Assembly (NCBI GenBank): GCA_020636215.1
Contig: JACJYG010000008.1
Coordinates: forward strand, 1-64,000
Reading direction: 5' to 3'
Length of the DNA: 64,000 bases
From: Lewinellaceae bacterium
Lineage (GTDB): Bacteria > Bacteroidota > Bacteroidia > Chitinophagales > Saprospiraceae
Within the stretch, counting starts at the first letter, position 1. Every line of letters starts with the position of its first letter. Positions 1 to 6,721 of this stretch are shown in pieces. The notes under the pieces are model-generated. The model did not search any database. It was not told the DNA's origin and saw nothing but the letters and a program-made list of their open reading frames with translations. The position numbers and the translations under genes were made by a program.

Positions 1-1
1 G

Positions 2-226
2 CTTTTAACTCCTCTAACCATATTTGGAATATCCGGAATTTTATTCGGACTTGCTCACATATTTGGGATGCCAAGCGGAATAATTGGAATATCACTTGCA
101 GCAATTTTAGGATTTGTTTTAGCCAAGTCTGTTTTTGAAATTCAAGGATTCTTTTGGGCTTGGTTGATTCACTTTTTACAAGATGTTGTAATAATTGGTT
201 CCTTATACTTAATGGATAAAAGCTGA
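2..226 (+). CDS. CPBP family intramembrane metalloprotease, C-terminal part
   Basis: Open from the window edge to a TGA at 224-226; only the last 74 residues are present. The visible part is hydrophobic and has the CPBP (Abi/Rce1-like) C-terminal signature: LFGLAH, which fits the FxxxH-type glutamate/histidine block, then a glycine-rich span, then the WLIHFLQD block whose histidine is the last metal-ligand motif of the family. These enzymes sit in the cytoplasmic membrane; in bacteria they often work in peptide maturation or immunity, but no such partner is visible here. Family assignment is from motifs; function is inferred from the family. Confidence 0.75.
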   Translation, partial: LLTPLTIFGISGILFGLAHIFGMPSGIIGISLAAILGFVLAKSVFEIQGFFWAWLIHFLQDVVIIGSLYLMDKS

Positions 227-245
227 ATAATTAAACACTAACAGA

Positions 246-476
246 ATGTGGGTAGGTCTTCAAAAATATAATGTAATAGCCGTAGCAGTTTTTATTGGAA
301 TAATAATTATTGCCCATTTATCAGCCAATGGTTCATATAGTTGGAAAACAAATACGGTAAGTGAATTGGCAGCACAAGGATATGAGAGAAAGTGGATTAT
401 GCAAATTGGATTTGTCCTTTTCGGATTAATTCTAATTTTTGGAATTATTTATAAAATAAATTATAAACAATTGACA
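246..476 (+). pseudogene. DUF998-like membrane protein, 3'-truncated fragment
   Basis: The frame opens with ATG at 246 and shows two hydrophobic spans separated by a polar NTVSELA segment, which is typical of the start of DUF998 membrane proteins. Full-length members are roughly 200 residues; here DUF998-like sequence lasts only about 75 codons. Without a stop, the frame then runs into the start of a different gene, the UPF0175 antitoxin at 477. The junction suggests a deletion or recombination that joined two unrelated genes. If translated, the product would be a 100-residue chimera ending at 548. DUF998 assignment is from residue pattern only. Confidence 0.5.
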
Positions 477-701
477 ATGAAGACTATAACTACAAACCTT
501 CCGGAAGAAGTCGAACTCGATAAGGTAAAGATGATAATAGCAGCATAATTGTTTGAACAAGGAATATTGTCATCAGGACAAGCTGCGGAAATAGTAGGGA
601 TAACAAGAAGGAAGTTTTTAGAAGAGGTAGGAAAATATGGGGTGTCGATATTCGGGGAAACAGCAGAAGATATTGAAAAGGTTGGAGACATTGAACTGTA
701 A
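477..701 (+). pseudogene. UPF0175 family antitoxin, nonsense mutation
   Basis: Reading from ATG 477 gives a UPF0175-like antitoxin. The N-terminal strand (MKTITTNLPEEVEL) is followed by LFEQG, SSGQAAEIVG (the helix-turn-helix-like part) and GKYGVSIFGET, ending at TAA 699-701. The frame is broken by TAA at 546-548, where relatives usually have a lysine codon, so a single A-to-T change accounts for it. The 74-codon length fits the family. UPF0175 proteins are usually the upstream antitoxin partners of DUF3368 PIN-like toxins, and such a gene follows directly. Both genes of the pair are damaged, so the module is probably dead. Confidence 0.7.
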
Positions 702-711
702 GTAAGAAGAG

Positions 712-1362
712 ATGAGGGTAATATGCAGATACGAGTTGCCTGATACTGTATGACAAGATCAACCAATTTGAGATCCTTCAAAAAACCTTTACTGAATTAA
801 TTGTAACCAGAGAAGTTGCAGAAGAATATGGAGAATTGCCAAATTGGGTAACAACCAAAGAAGTTACAGATAATGGGCAATATTTAAAATTGGCGGAAGA
901 TCTTGGAAAGGGAGAGGCAAGTTCTATTGCCTTAGCTTTAGAATTTAGAACTTGTTTAAAATTCGTTTTTGGGAATGAAAAGGATTCATTCCTGCCTGCT
1001 CGCCAGCTCGCTGGCAGGCAGGTTTTGGTGAGACAAGGCTCTTTTTGAAGTGCATACCTGGAAGGTATGGACAAAAAAAGGAACGAAGTATCACCGAAAA
1101 AGGGGCATTTTCAACCCGAAGTATGAAATTTAAACAAGTTCTTAATGATAGCCTACTGATAATTGATTAAAAGAAAGGGAGAAAAGTAGCTAAAGAATTG
1201 AGGATTGAGATAATAGGATCATTGGGGATTTTAATCAAAGCTAAAGAAAAAGGAGTGATAAAATCGGTTAGGGAGATTCTAACATTAATCGATAAAACAG
1301 GCTTCAGGGTATCCCAATCTGTCAGAGAAAAAGTATTGAAAGAGTCTGGGGAATTAGATTAG
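712..1362 (+). pseudogene. DUF3368 PIN-like toxin, frameshifted and split by an inserted element
   Basis: Three pieces of one DUF3368 (PIN-fold nuclease) gene are recognisable. ATG 712 starts MRVI, then a frameshift at about 724 leads into ADTSCLILYDK, which carries the first catalytic Asp of the PIN fold. That frame continues through IVTREVAEEYG and GKGEASSIALALE to about 945. A 196-bp inverted-repeat element (947-1142) then interrupts the gene. The sequence resumes at NDSLLIID and continues (with an in-frame TAA in place of the next codon) through GILIKAKEKG to TAG 1360-1362. The pieces line up in order with a normal toxin of about 160 residues. Three lesions, plus the nonsense mutation in the antitoxin, mark decay. 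Confidence 0.72.
947..1142. repeat. MITE-like inverted-repeat element, copy 1
   Basis: The ends are inverted repeats: AGAACTTGTTTAAA at 947 and TTTAAACAAGTTCT ending at 1142. The flanks read TTA on the left and TTA on the right if one base is trimmed from each end, a possible short target duplication. Inside are a GC-rich palindrome (about 990-1021), a small central hairpin around ATACCTGGAAGGTAT, and a right arm (GCATTTTCAACCCGAAG) shared with copy 4. It has no coding capacity. It sits inside the DUF3368 gene. Confidence 0.75.
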
Positions 1363-1370
1363 GAAGCCAG

Positions 1371-1436
1371 CCGCCAACAAAAGCTACTGGCCATACTCCG
1401 CATCCGCTCCGTACGGCAGGTAGCCCAACGTTATGG
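1371..1436 (+). other. attC-like site A
   Basis: The layout is attC-like: AAC at 1376-1378, left inner arm GCTAC (1383-1387), a central region, right inner arm GTAGC (1420-1424), then CAACG|TTATGG with the putative crossover between G1430 and T1431. The spacers between inner and outer arms are unpaired, as in integron attC hairpins. It follows the DUF3368 remnant and precedes the DUF6364/PIN pair. The 7-bp GTTATGG only loosely fits GTTRRRY. Confidence 0.45.
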
Positions 1437-1488
1437 CCAAGCAGAAGAAAAGAAAAGTCACGATCAAGAGCCATTGATTGGGGCCCCA

Positions 1489-1531
1489 TTGACTTTTACG
1501 TAAACAAATTTTATCTTTATACGTAAAAGTC
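1489..1531 (+). promoter_or_regulatory. Promoter and inverted-repeat operator of the DUF6364/PIN operon
   Basis: A perfect 12-bp inverted repeat, GACTTTTACGTA (1491-1502) and TACGTAAAAGTC (1520-1531), flanks 17 bp and ends 6 bp before the antitoxin ATG. A Bacteroidota-style promoter overlaps it: TTG at 1489-1491 and TATCTTTA at 1512-1519 (compare TTTG and TAnnTTTG). The arrangement fits autorepression by the antitoxin or the toxin-antitoxin complex. It is predicted from symmetry only. Confidence 0.6.
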
Positions 1532-1537
1532 GAAATA

Positions 1538-1783
1538 ATGAATACTAAGTTAACACTAAGCCTGGACAAGGATATCATTGAGCGTGCCAAAAGCTATGCA
1601 AGGGAGCATAATGTGAGCCTCTCCTTTCTGGTGGAAAACCTCCTTCTTAAGATCATTTCAGACTACAAGGAAAGAAATGAGCATACAGGTAGCATCGTGA
1701 AGGAATTGAGTGGAATAATCAACTTGGAAGGATTAGATTATAAGGCAGATTATGCTAAATATCTTGAAGAGAAATACCAATGA
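1538..1783 (+). CDS. DUF6364 family antitoxin
   Basis: This 81-residue protein starts with a short beta strand (KLTLSLD) followed by helices with IIERAKSYAREHNVSLS, the ribbon-helix-helix-like N-terminus of DUF6364 proteins. Its C-terminal tail (DYKADYAKYLEEKY) is charged, as expected for a region that wraps the toxin. The stop codon overlaps the start of the PIN gene by 4 bp (ATGA), giving translational coupling in the usual antitoxin-first order. The perfect inverted repeat just upstream is the likely operator. The role as antitoxin to the neighbouring ribonuclease is inferred from family and operon structure. Confidence 0.8.
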   Translation: MNTKLTLSLDKDIIERAKSYAREHNVSLSFLVENLLLKIISDYKERNEHTGSIVKELSGIINLEGLDYKADYAKYLEEKYQ

Positions 1784-2205
1784 GGAAGGGTGTAGTATTT
1801 GTTGATACCAACATTATTTTAGATTGGCTCGGCAAAAGAGAGCCATTCTTCAAGTATGCAGAAGAATTATTTTTAAAAGCTGAGAATAAAGAAATTGAGG
1901 TTTTGATCAGTACGATGAGTTACATCACTACTGAATATATTATACGAAAACAGTTGGGTAAAGAAAAAACGAGACAAGCTTTAAGCGGTATAAGAATGAT
2001 AAGTTCGGTCTGTTCTAGTGGAGGTAAAGAGATTGACCTTGCATTGGTTTCTGACATGAAAGATTTTGAAGATTCCTTTCAATACTATACGGCACTTAAT
2101 AATTCGGCGAACATTATCATCACAAGGAATCCGAAAGACTTTGTGGATTCCAAGGTGCCAATTATGAGTGCAGAGGAGTATATCAAATTAAGTCAAAAAG
2201 ATTAG
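1780..2205 (+). CDS. PIN domain ribonuclease toxin
   Basis: This 141-residue protein spans a complete PIN domain. FVDTNIILDW carries the first catalytic Asp (about residue 9). A conserved Glu/Thr helix follows (STMSYITTEY), then DMKDFEDSFQYYTAL with the second acidic cluster, then the ITRNPKDF strand near the C-terminus. PIN toxins are Mg-dependent ribonucleases that cut cellular RNA when the antitoxin is lost. It overlaps the antitoxin by 4 bp and is followed 4 bp later by attC-like site B, so the pair fills the putative cassette. No lesion is seen; it appears intact. Confidence 0.85.
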   Translation: MRKGVVFVDTNIILDWLGKREPFFKYAEELFLKAENKEIEVLISTMSYITTEYIIRKQLGKEKTRQALSGIRMISSVCSSGGKEIDLALVSDMKDFEDSFQYYTALNNSANIIITRNPKDFVDSKVPIMSAEEYIKLSQKD

Positions 2206-2208
2206 CCT

Positions 2209-2275
2209 GGCCATAACAATGCGCATATTCCATAGCAGTTAAGCACCGCTACGACACATGCGCTAGACGTTGTGC
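2209..2275 (+). other. attC-like site B
   Basis: Core sites are GGCCATAAC (2209-2217) and ACG|TTGTGC (crossover after G2269). Inner arms GCGCAT (2221-2226) and ATGCGC (2258-2263) pair exactly, and the outer AACA/TGTT pairs around a bulge TAGAC. The left core complements the 5' end of the preceding unit (1431-1438), not its own right core. That is the pattern expected when a different cassette has been joined downstream. Confidence 0.5.
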
Positions 2276-2289
2276 ATAACATTGCCCAA

Positions 2290-3198
2290 ATGAAGAAAAT
2301 TTTTCTAGTCATTGCATTATCCTTGACAAGCATTTTAGCTTTTTCGCAAGAATTGATTGACAGAATTCCAATTAGAGTAGTTGGAAATCTGATTTTCATT
2401 GAATTGCATGTAAATAATTGTGAAGAACCATTAAACTTCATGTTTGATTCAGGAGCGGGTATCGCGGTTATTGATAATAAAGTTACAAATGAGCTTAAAC
2501 TAGATATTTCAGGAACATCAAAAATTGGGACATCCGGTAAAACCATAGAAACAAAAGAGTCTTCATCAAACGAGTTGACATTTAGTGACAAGTTTAAAGC
2601 AGCTGACATTTCTTTAATTTTAATGGATTTAAGCCATATTAGTGAATATCTAAAGGTAAATGTTGATGGCATTATAGGGTTCGACTTATTAAAAAGTGCC
2701 ATCGTGGAAACAAATATTGACGAGATGGAAATACTACTCTTTAAAAACGTCAATTACAAATATAGTGGGAATGCTAATCCACTAGAGCTTATTGAACTTG
2801 AATCAAATCACTTCGGGTTACCAGTAGAATTAAAATTAAAAGGACGTGAAAAAATCATAACACTTGTTGTAAAAATTGATACTGGTGCAGCTAATTATCT
2901 TACATTTCACAACGAAGCGATAGAGAAACATGATTTAATTAATCAGAAAAAAAAATATAAAGCAAGAAAAGGGTTTGGAGCAGATTCTACAATGACTAGT
3001 AATTTAAAAGGTAAAATATCCTCAGCGAAATTTGCTTCAATAGAATGGAAAAATGTTCCAGCTGTTTTTGAAATTGACCCATTGAATCAAAACTCAAAAA
3101 GAAAAGCTGATGGTCTTATAGGACAAGAAATGCTTTTAGATTTTAACATTACATACAATCTAAACGCTAAAGTGATGTACCTAGAAAAAAGAAAGTAA
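2290..3198 (+). CDS. Secreted retropepsin-like aspartyl protease family protein
   Basis: The start at 2290 is chosen because it opens a clean signal peptide (MKKIFLVIALSLTSILAFS, cleavage before QE); an upstream in-frame ATG at 2272 lies in the attC-like site. The 302-residue protein has two aspartyl-protease-like halves. FMFDSGAG (about residue 57) and VKIDTGAAN (about 196) each carry the Asp-Ser/Thr-Gly catalytic triplet, and each is followed by a GFDLL/GQEML-type glycine motif closing the fold. The double-domain form is common in Bacteroidota as periplasmic proteins of unknown substrate. The gene sits directly behind attC-like site B and would be the next cassette, but no matching downstream attC was found; repeat debris follows instead. 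Confidence 0.78.
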   Translation: MKKIFLVIALSLTSILAFSQELIDRIPIRVVGNLIFIELHVNNCEEPLNFMFDSGAGIAVIDNKVTNELKLDISGTSKIGTSGKTIETKESSSNELTFSDKFKAADISLILMDLSHISEYLKVNVDGIIGFDLLKSAIVETNIDEMEILLFKNVNYKYSGNANPLELIELESNHFGLPVELKLKGREKIITLVVKIDTGAANYLTFHNEAIEKHDLINQKKKYKARKGFGADSTMTSNLKGKISSAKFASIEWKNVPAVFEIDPLNQNSKRKADGLIGQEMLLDFNITYNLNAKVMYLEKRK

Positions 3199-3575
3199 AA
3201 ACGTAATTACCCAGTCCAATTCTTAGAGCTTGTTCAAAGGCATTTTTGCAAAACAACGGAGCAAATGCCGATATTTGCTTTGAGAACTCTTCCGGTAAGG
3301 TGATCATATTTTTGAAGTGTGGTAACTCCAAATTTAATCACACTGGAGGGGTTCTCATCTTATTTTTTATTACCAAGGACGCCAAAGCAGCCTCGAAACC
3401 AAGCTGCCCCTGGCCTCCAGCAAAATGCTAAAGTCCAGCTTAAATTGGATGGGAACTATGTAATGCTCAAAAAAGAACGGACGGAAGTACCGCATATACG
3501 GCCAGCCCGTCCATTCGGCCAGGCTGCCGTTGGAAAACATTTGGGATTGGAAAAAATTCACATGAACAAAATAAC
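3199..3575. other. Non-coding stretch with repeat debris
   Basis: No credible gene. It holds a solo inverted-repeat terminus (AGAGCTTGTTCAAA, 3225-3238) identical in type to the ends of the MITE-like family, with a small hairpin (GGCATTTTTGC / GCAAATGCC) just inside. The second repeat family (3360-3442) follows. The 5' boundary of the M60 cassette (GTTGGAAAAC, 3529-3538) lies at the right end. An open frame through it is made of repeat sequence. Confidence 0.6.
3360..3442 (+). repeat. Dispersed repeat family 2, copy 1
   Basis: About 83 bp, roughly 85% identical by eye to the reverse complement of 60267-60350. Shared blocks include GCAGCCTCGAAACCA and GCAAAATGCTAAAGTCCAGC. A GCAGC/GCTGC pairing gives an internal stem-loop. 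The end motif ATGCTAAANTCCAGCTTA recurs at about 45574. Confidence 0.65.
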
Positions 3576-6372
3576 ATGAAAAATATCTTACTTATTTGTT
3601 TACTGGTAATCCTCTCTACCGATTTAGCTTTTGCCCAATGCGGTGCCAATGAGATTGAAATTAAAGTCGAAATTGCAACCGATAATTGGGGCTACGAAAC
3701 CTCCTGGACGATAACAGACCTTATGGGCACAATCATTCTGGAAGGAGGCCAGGGAGGTGTTTACGGCAACAATTCAACCTATTCAGACAGCACCTGCGTG
3801 GCTGCTGATGGCTGCTTTTTCTTCGAGATCTACGATATATTTGGAGATGGAATTCTTGCTCCTAACGGATATGAGCTTTATGTGGACGAGATTCTTGTTT
3901 CGAGCGGCGCCAATGACATTGGTTCTTATGCCAACGAAACGGCTTATTGTCCTGGCTCATGCACCTATACCTGGGATGCGCTTAATGATCTACAAGGATA
4001 CATTAATGGAGCCAACCCTCTTGCCATCGATGATCTGAATCTGATATACAACATCTTCAATGAATTTCCAGAATGTCTGGCAGAAAGCGAGGCGATGATA
4101 TTACTCGGTAAAAGTGTCGTAGAAGATTATGATGATGAAATCGGGGCGCTTTTTACTACCCCTAATACCATATCAGGGTTCACTAAAACCCCCGGAAACG
4201 ATTTTGAAATAGAATTAGCGCGGGCAATGGTAGCGCTAGAGCAGGGAATATTCGATCATGTTTTTACTCCTGAGGTATACTCGGACTATCCCCAACACAT
4301 TGATCAATGGCGATTCAATTCATGTGAGCGCTTTCCCGGATATGTGGCCCCACCTGCAGATCCATCGGTAAGCAATTCCATGATGATTCTAGCCAATTTT
4401 GCAGACCCTGATGGCATGAATCCTTATTATGGAATTAGCGGAAGTGGATTATGGCATGCCCTGCGGCCTACCGGTTTATATTTAGCTCCTGGTTCTGTCG
4501 CCAAAGTCGGTGTTCCGGAAAGCATGGTTGGCCAAGACTATTATGTTCAAGTTGGATCTCATGATTGGGATTTAAGCAACAAACCATTTTTTAAACGACT
4601 GGATAGAATCTCTAAAAGATTCTTGATTGACTCAACCACCATAGAAATATTCAACCCACTTGGAGGCGCTATCTCCATTCTTGTACCCTATGAAGCGGAC
4701 GATGGAATTGTTGAGGTTACCATAACCAATGGTGTAGAAGCCCCTTTCTTTTCGTTGAAATCTTTCTATGAAAGCACAGATGTGAGTGCTGAATTGGACA
4801 AACCTGGCCCGTGGGCAGTATTCGAGTCTGAAAATGTGATGTACACCATTCCAAAACATTCCATCATACCTGGCCAATATGACCTCATTCAGACGCTACA
4901 AGATTGGGAAACTGCCGTGAGGGGTATCAATTCCATTATGGCAAGGCAGATCATCCCAGATAAACATACTATGTACATGATCGCGGATGTAACGATAAGA
5001 GGTAGTGCGTATTTTCCTGGTTATCCAATGTCCAACACGCCACTTGACTATTTCAATGTGCCGGGGCCGGCCTACTTTATCGATGGGCCGGGGCCGAATG
5101 ACGAGACGAATTTCCATGAACTTGGGCATTTATTGGCGATGTCCAAGTTTCCGGGGGAGGTAGAAGCCCTGGTTAATTTTCCTTACATCATGGCCATGAA
5201 TTATGGCCTGAATGTAGACTTGAACGAAGCGGTGAATTACAGCTTTGTTCCCAACACATTTGACATCGATAAGACCGTTACTCACAGAATGGTGTCTAAT
5301 ACTTTTGGGTCAGAAAGAGATATTGCAAACGCTACCACCAACGAAGTACGTTACCAACATAGAGGTTACGGACACTATTTTGAAATAGTCAATATACTTG
5401 GATGGTGTCCGCTCAGAAACTTCTGGAAACAAGAATTCATCGACTTTGAAAATGGGATCGATTACGGAATTAACGATCAGGACATCGACAGCAGGATCAT
5501 CAGAATGTGCGTTGCTGCTCAAGCCGACCTGCGTCCATTGTTCCATGTCTTTGGTATTCTTCCGCAAGATCCAGTTGCGCTGCAAGACACATTGAATCAG
5601 CTAGGTATTGGACCTTCCTTAACGGTATATAACCGGCTTCAAGAGTACTTCGATCTGATTCCGGAAGACAACGCAGCATTCGTCGATTATGCCCTATCCG
5701 TTTATCCAAATCTGTACACGGATGGCCCTAACGAAAATCCTGATTACGGTGTGGGATGGCATTATCTCAAGTCACTTAGCTACGACGCTACCGAGGCACA
5801 GCAAAGAACCGACATCCTTCAGGGTATCATTGGCCTTTATTATCGGGATGGAAAACCCGCTGGCAATGGAAACCCTGACCTCTGCTGTTTACTTGACCCC
5901 ATTAATGTCAACATAGTGAATGAAGAAGTGATCGTAGCTGGAGGTGTTGAGCCATATGAGATCTCTATCGACACCCTGGGTAACACGCAAACAGTTACTG
6001 TAATCGATTTCGATAACTGCGTAGCCACTGCTGAATACACCATAAGCGGTGTAACAGAGACAGCGCAAAGTGGCGTTCGGGTTTTTCCGAATCCATCGAG
6101 CGGTGAGGTACAGATAGATTTCGGCTCAGTTCAAGAACAAGTTTCTATTTCCCTGTTTGATCTAAGAGGAAGGTTGATCCAAACTCAAAGTGTGATGACG
6201 GCCGAATTAGTTAGCTTTAGGCTTCCTGAAACCAAGGGAATTTATCTCTTTAAAATTACGTCTTCAGATGGAAGATATAGTTCAATAATGGTAATAAAAG
6301 AATAAAAACGTTTTCCAACACCGGCTACCTGGCCATATTCCACATTCCCTACACACCGCAGGTAGCCCCACG
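3530..6372 (+). mobile_element. Putative integron-type cassette carrying the M60 peptidase gene
   Basis: The left boundary GTTGGAAAAC (3529-3538) is the exact 10-bp reverse complement of GTTTTCCAAC (6310-6319), the left core of attC-like site C that follows the M60 gene. As with the unit at 1431-2269, this matches the rule that a cassette's 5' end pairs with its own attC. At 2.8 kb it would be a large cassette. A clean attC hairpin upstream of 3529 was not found. Confidence 0.42.
3576..6305 (+). CDS. Secreted M60-family metallopeptidase with T9SS sorting domain
   Basis: 909 residues. A signal peptide (residues 1-20, ending AFAQ) is followed by a beta-rich domain (about 20-130). The M60-type region (about 300-700) includes the family's N-terminal pattern TGLYLAPG, a VPESMVG block and GGAISILVPY. 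The zinc motif is HELGH at 514-518, with a downstream Glu (about 528) fitting HExxHx(8,28)E. The last about 80 residues (FPNPSSGEV ... GIYLFKI ... VIKE) are a T9SS type A sorting domain, so the enzyme is exported and probably surface-attached or released. M60 enzymes cut mucin-type glycoproteins; that substrate is inferred. The gene lies between a cassette-like 5' boundary and attC-like site C. Confidence 0.85.
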   Translation: MKNILLICLLVILSTDLAFAQCGANEIEIKVEIATDNWGYETSWTITDLMGTIILEGGQGGVYGNNSTYSDSTCVAADGCFFFEIYDIFGDGILAPNGYELYVDEILVSSGANDIGSYANETAYCPGSCTYTWDALNDLQGYINGANPLAIDDLNLIYNIFNEFPECLAESEAMILLGKSVVEDYDDEIGALFTTPNTISGFTKTPGNDFEIELARAMVALEQGIFDHVFTPEVYSDYPQHIDQWRFNSCERFPGYVAPPADPSVSNSMMILANFADPDGMNPYYGISGSGLWHALRPTGLYLAPGSVAKVGVPESMVGQDYYVQVGSHDWDLSNKPFFKRLDRISKRFLIDSTTIEIFNPLGGAISILVPYEADDGIVEVTITNGVEAPFFSLKSFYESTDVSAELDKPGPWAVFESENVMYTIPKHSIIPGQYDLIQTLQDWETAVRGINSIMARQIIPDKHTMYMIADVTIRGSAYFPGYPMSNTPLDYFNVPGPAYFIDGPGPNDETNFHELGHLLAMSKFPGEVEALVNFPYIMAMNYGLNVDLNEAVNYSFVPNTFDIDKTVTHRMVSNTFGSERDIANATTNEVRYQHRGYGHYFEIVNILGWCPLRNFWKQEFIDFENGIDYGINDQDIDSRIIRMCVAAQADLRPLFHVFGILPQDPVALQDTLNQLGIGPSLTVYNRLQEYFDLIPEDNAAFVDYALSVYPNLYTDGPNENPDYGVGWHYLKSLSYDATEAQQRTDILQGIIGLYYRDGKPAGNGNPDLCCLLDPINVNIVNEEVIVAGGVEPYEISIDTLGNTQTVTVIDFDNCVATAEYTISGVTETAQSGVRVFPNPSSGEVQIDFGSVQEQVSISLFDLRGRLIQTQSVMTAELVSFRLPETKGIYLFKITSSDGRYSSIMVIKE

Positions 6373-6378
6373 TTATCA
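6313..6378 (+). other. attC-like site C
   Basis: CCAAC (6315-6319), unpaired ACC, inner arm GGCTACCTG (6323-6331), loop, inner arm CAGGTAGCC (6359-6367), unpaired CCAC, then G6372|TTATCA. The inner arms pair perfectly over 9 bp and share sequence with site A (GGCTAC/GTAGCC, CATATTCC-like loop). It begins 8 bp after the M60 stop codon. Confidence 0.5.
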
Positions 6379-6446
6379 TTCATTGTAAAAAACGAATCAT
6401 GAATAAAACATTCAGTTTTTGGGCAAAGGCAGGTTATAACAATTTA

Positions 6447-6638
6447 AGAACGTGTTTAAAATTAATCCTTTCGCTAATATGAGTGCCTCTCTTTGCCGGG
6501 CTTCGGCTACCTGCCTACCTGCCGGAAAGGCAGGCAGGTTTTTCGGCACGTGCCTTCCAGGTATGCGCCGAAAAATGAGCCTCCGCGGCTTTGAGATCCA
6601 TCTCATATTAACTGAAAAACTAAATTTAAACACGTTCT
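6447..6638. repeat. MITE-like inverted-repeat element, copy 2
   Basis: Terminal repeats AGAACGTGTTTAAA and TTTAAACACGTTCT, flanked on both sides by TTAA-like sequence. The interior has a CCTGCC-rich palindrome and a GGTTTTTCGGCAC...GCCGAAAAA stem around a central GCCTTCCAGGTATGC. In reverse orientation it is closely similar to copy 5 (27732-27920) along its length. An extra right-end fragment (AAACAAGTTCTAAAT) follows at about 6640. The rest of 6306-6721 has no gene. Confidence 0.75.
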
Positions 6639-6721
6639 TAAACAAGTTCTAAATAATAAACCCGCTCCAAACAAGCTCCAAAACAAGGCGCCAGGGAATA
6701 GCCATTGAAAATTAGAAGGAT

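Larger units (their letters stand above)
1431..2269 (+). mobile_element. Putative integron-type gene cassette carrying a toxin-antitoxin pair
   Basis: The unit begins TTATGGCC (1431-1438) and its terminal attC-like site begins GGCCATAA (2209-2216), an exact 8-bp reverse complement. A circularised cassette must have this relation, because the 5' end and the left core of its own attC form one site. The unit is 839 bp, normal for a cassette, and holds a toxin-antitoxin operon with its own promoter, a common stabilising cargo. No integrase gene is in the window. Confidence 0.5.

Noticed and set aside
836..1048. Short frame ending in the MITE-like element, as an independent gene
   Set aside because: Its first part is the middle of the DUF3368 toxin and its tail is element sequence, so it is a fragment, not a gene.
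2270..3300. Third cassette carrying the aspartyl protease
   Set aside because: Its 5' end would be TTGTGCATAAC, but no downstream hairpin begins with the complementary bases; repeat debris occupies the place, so the unit cannot be supported.
3246..3579. Two overlapping short frames upstream of the M60 gene
   Set aside because: They are read through repeat family 2 and a solo MITE end; no protein-like pattern.
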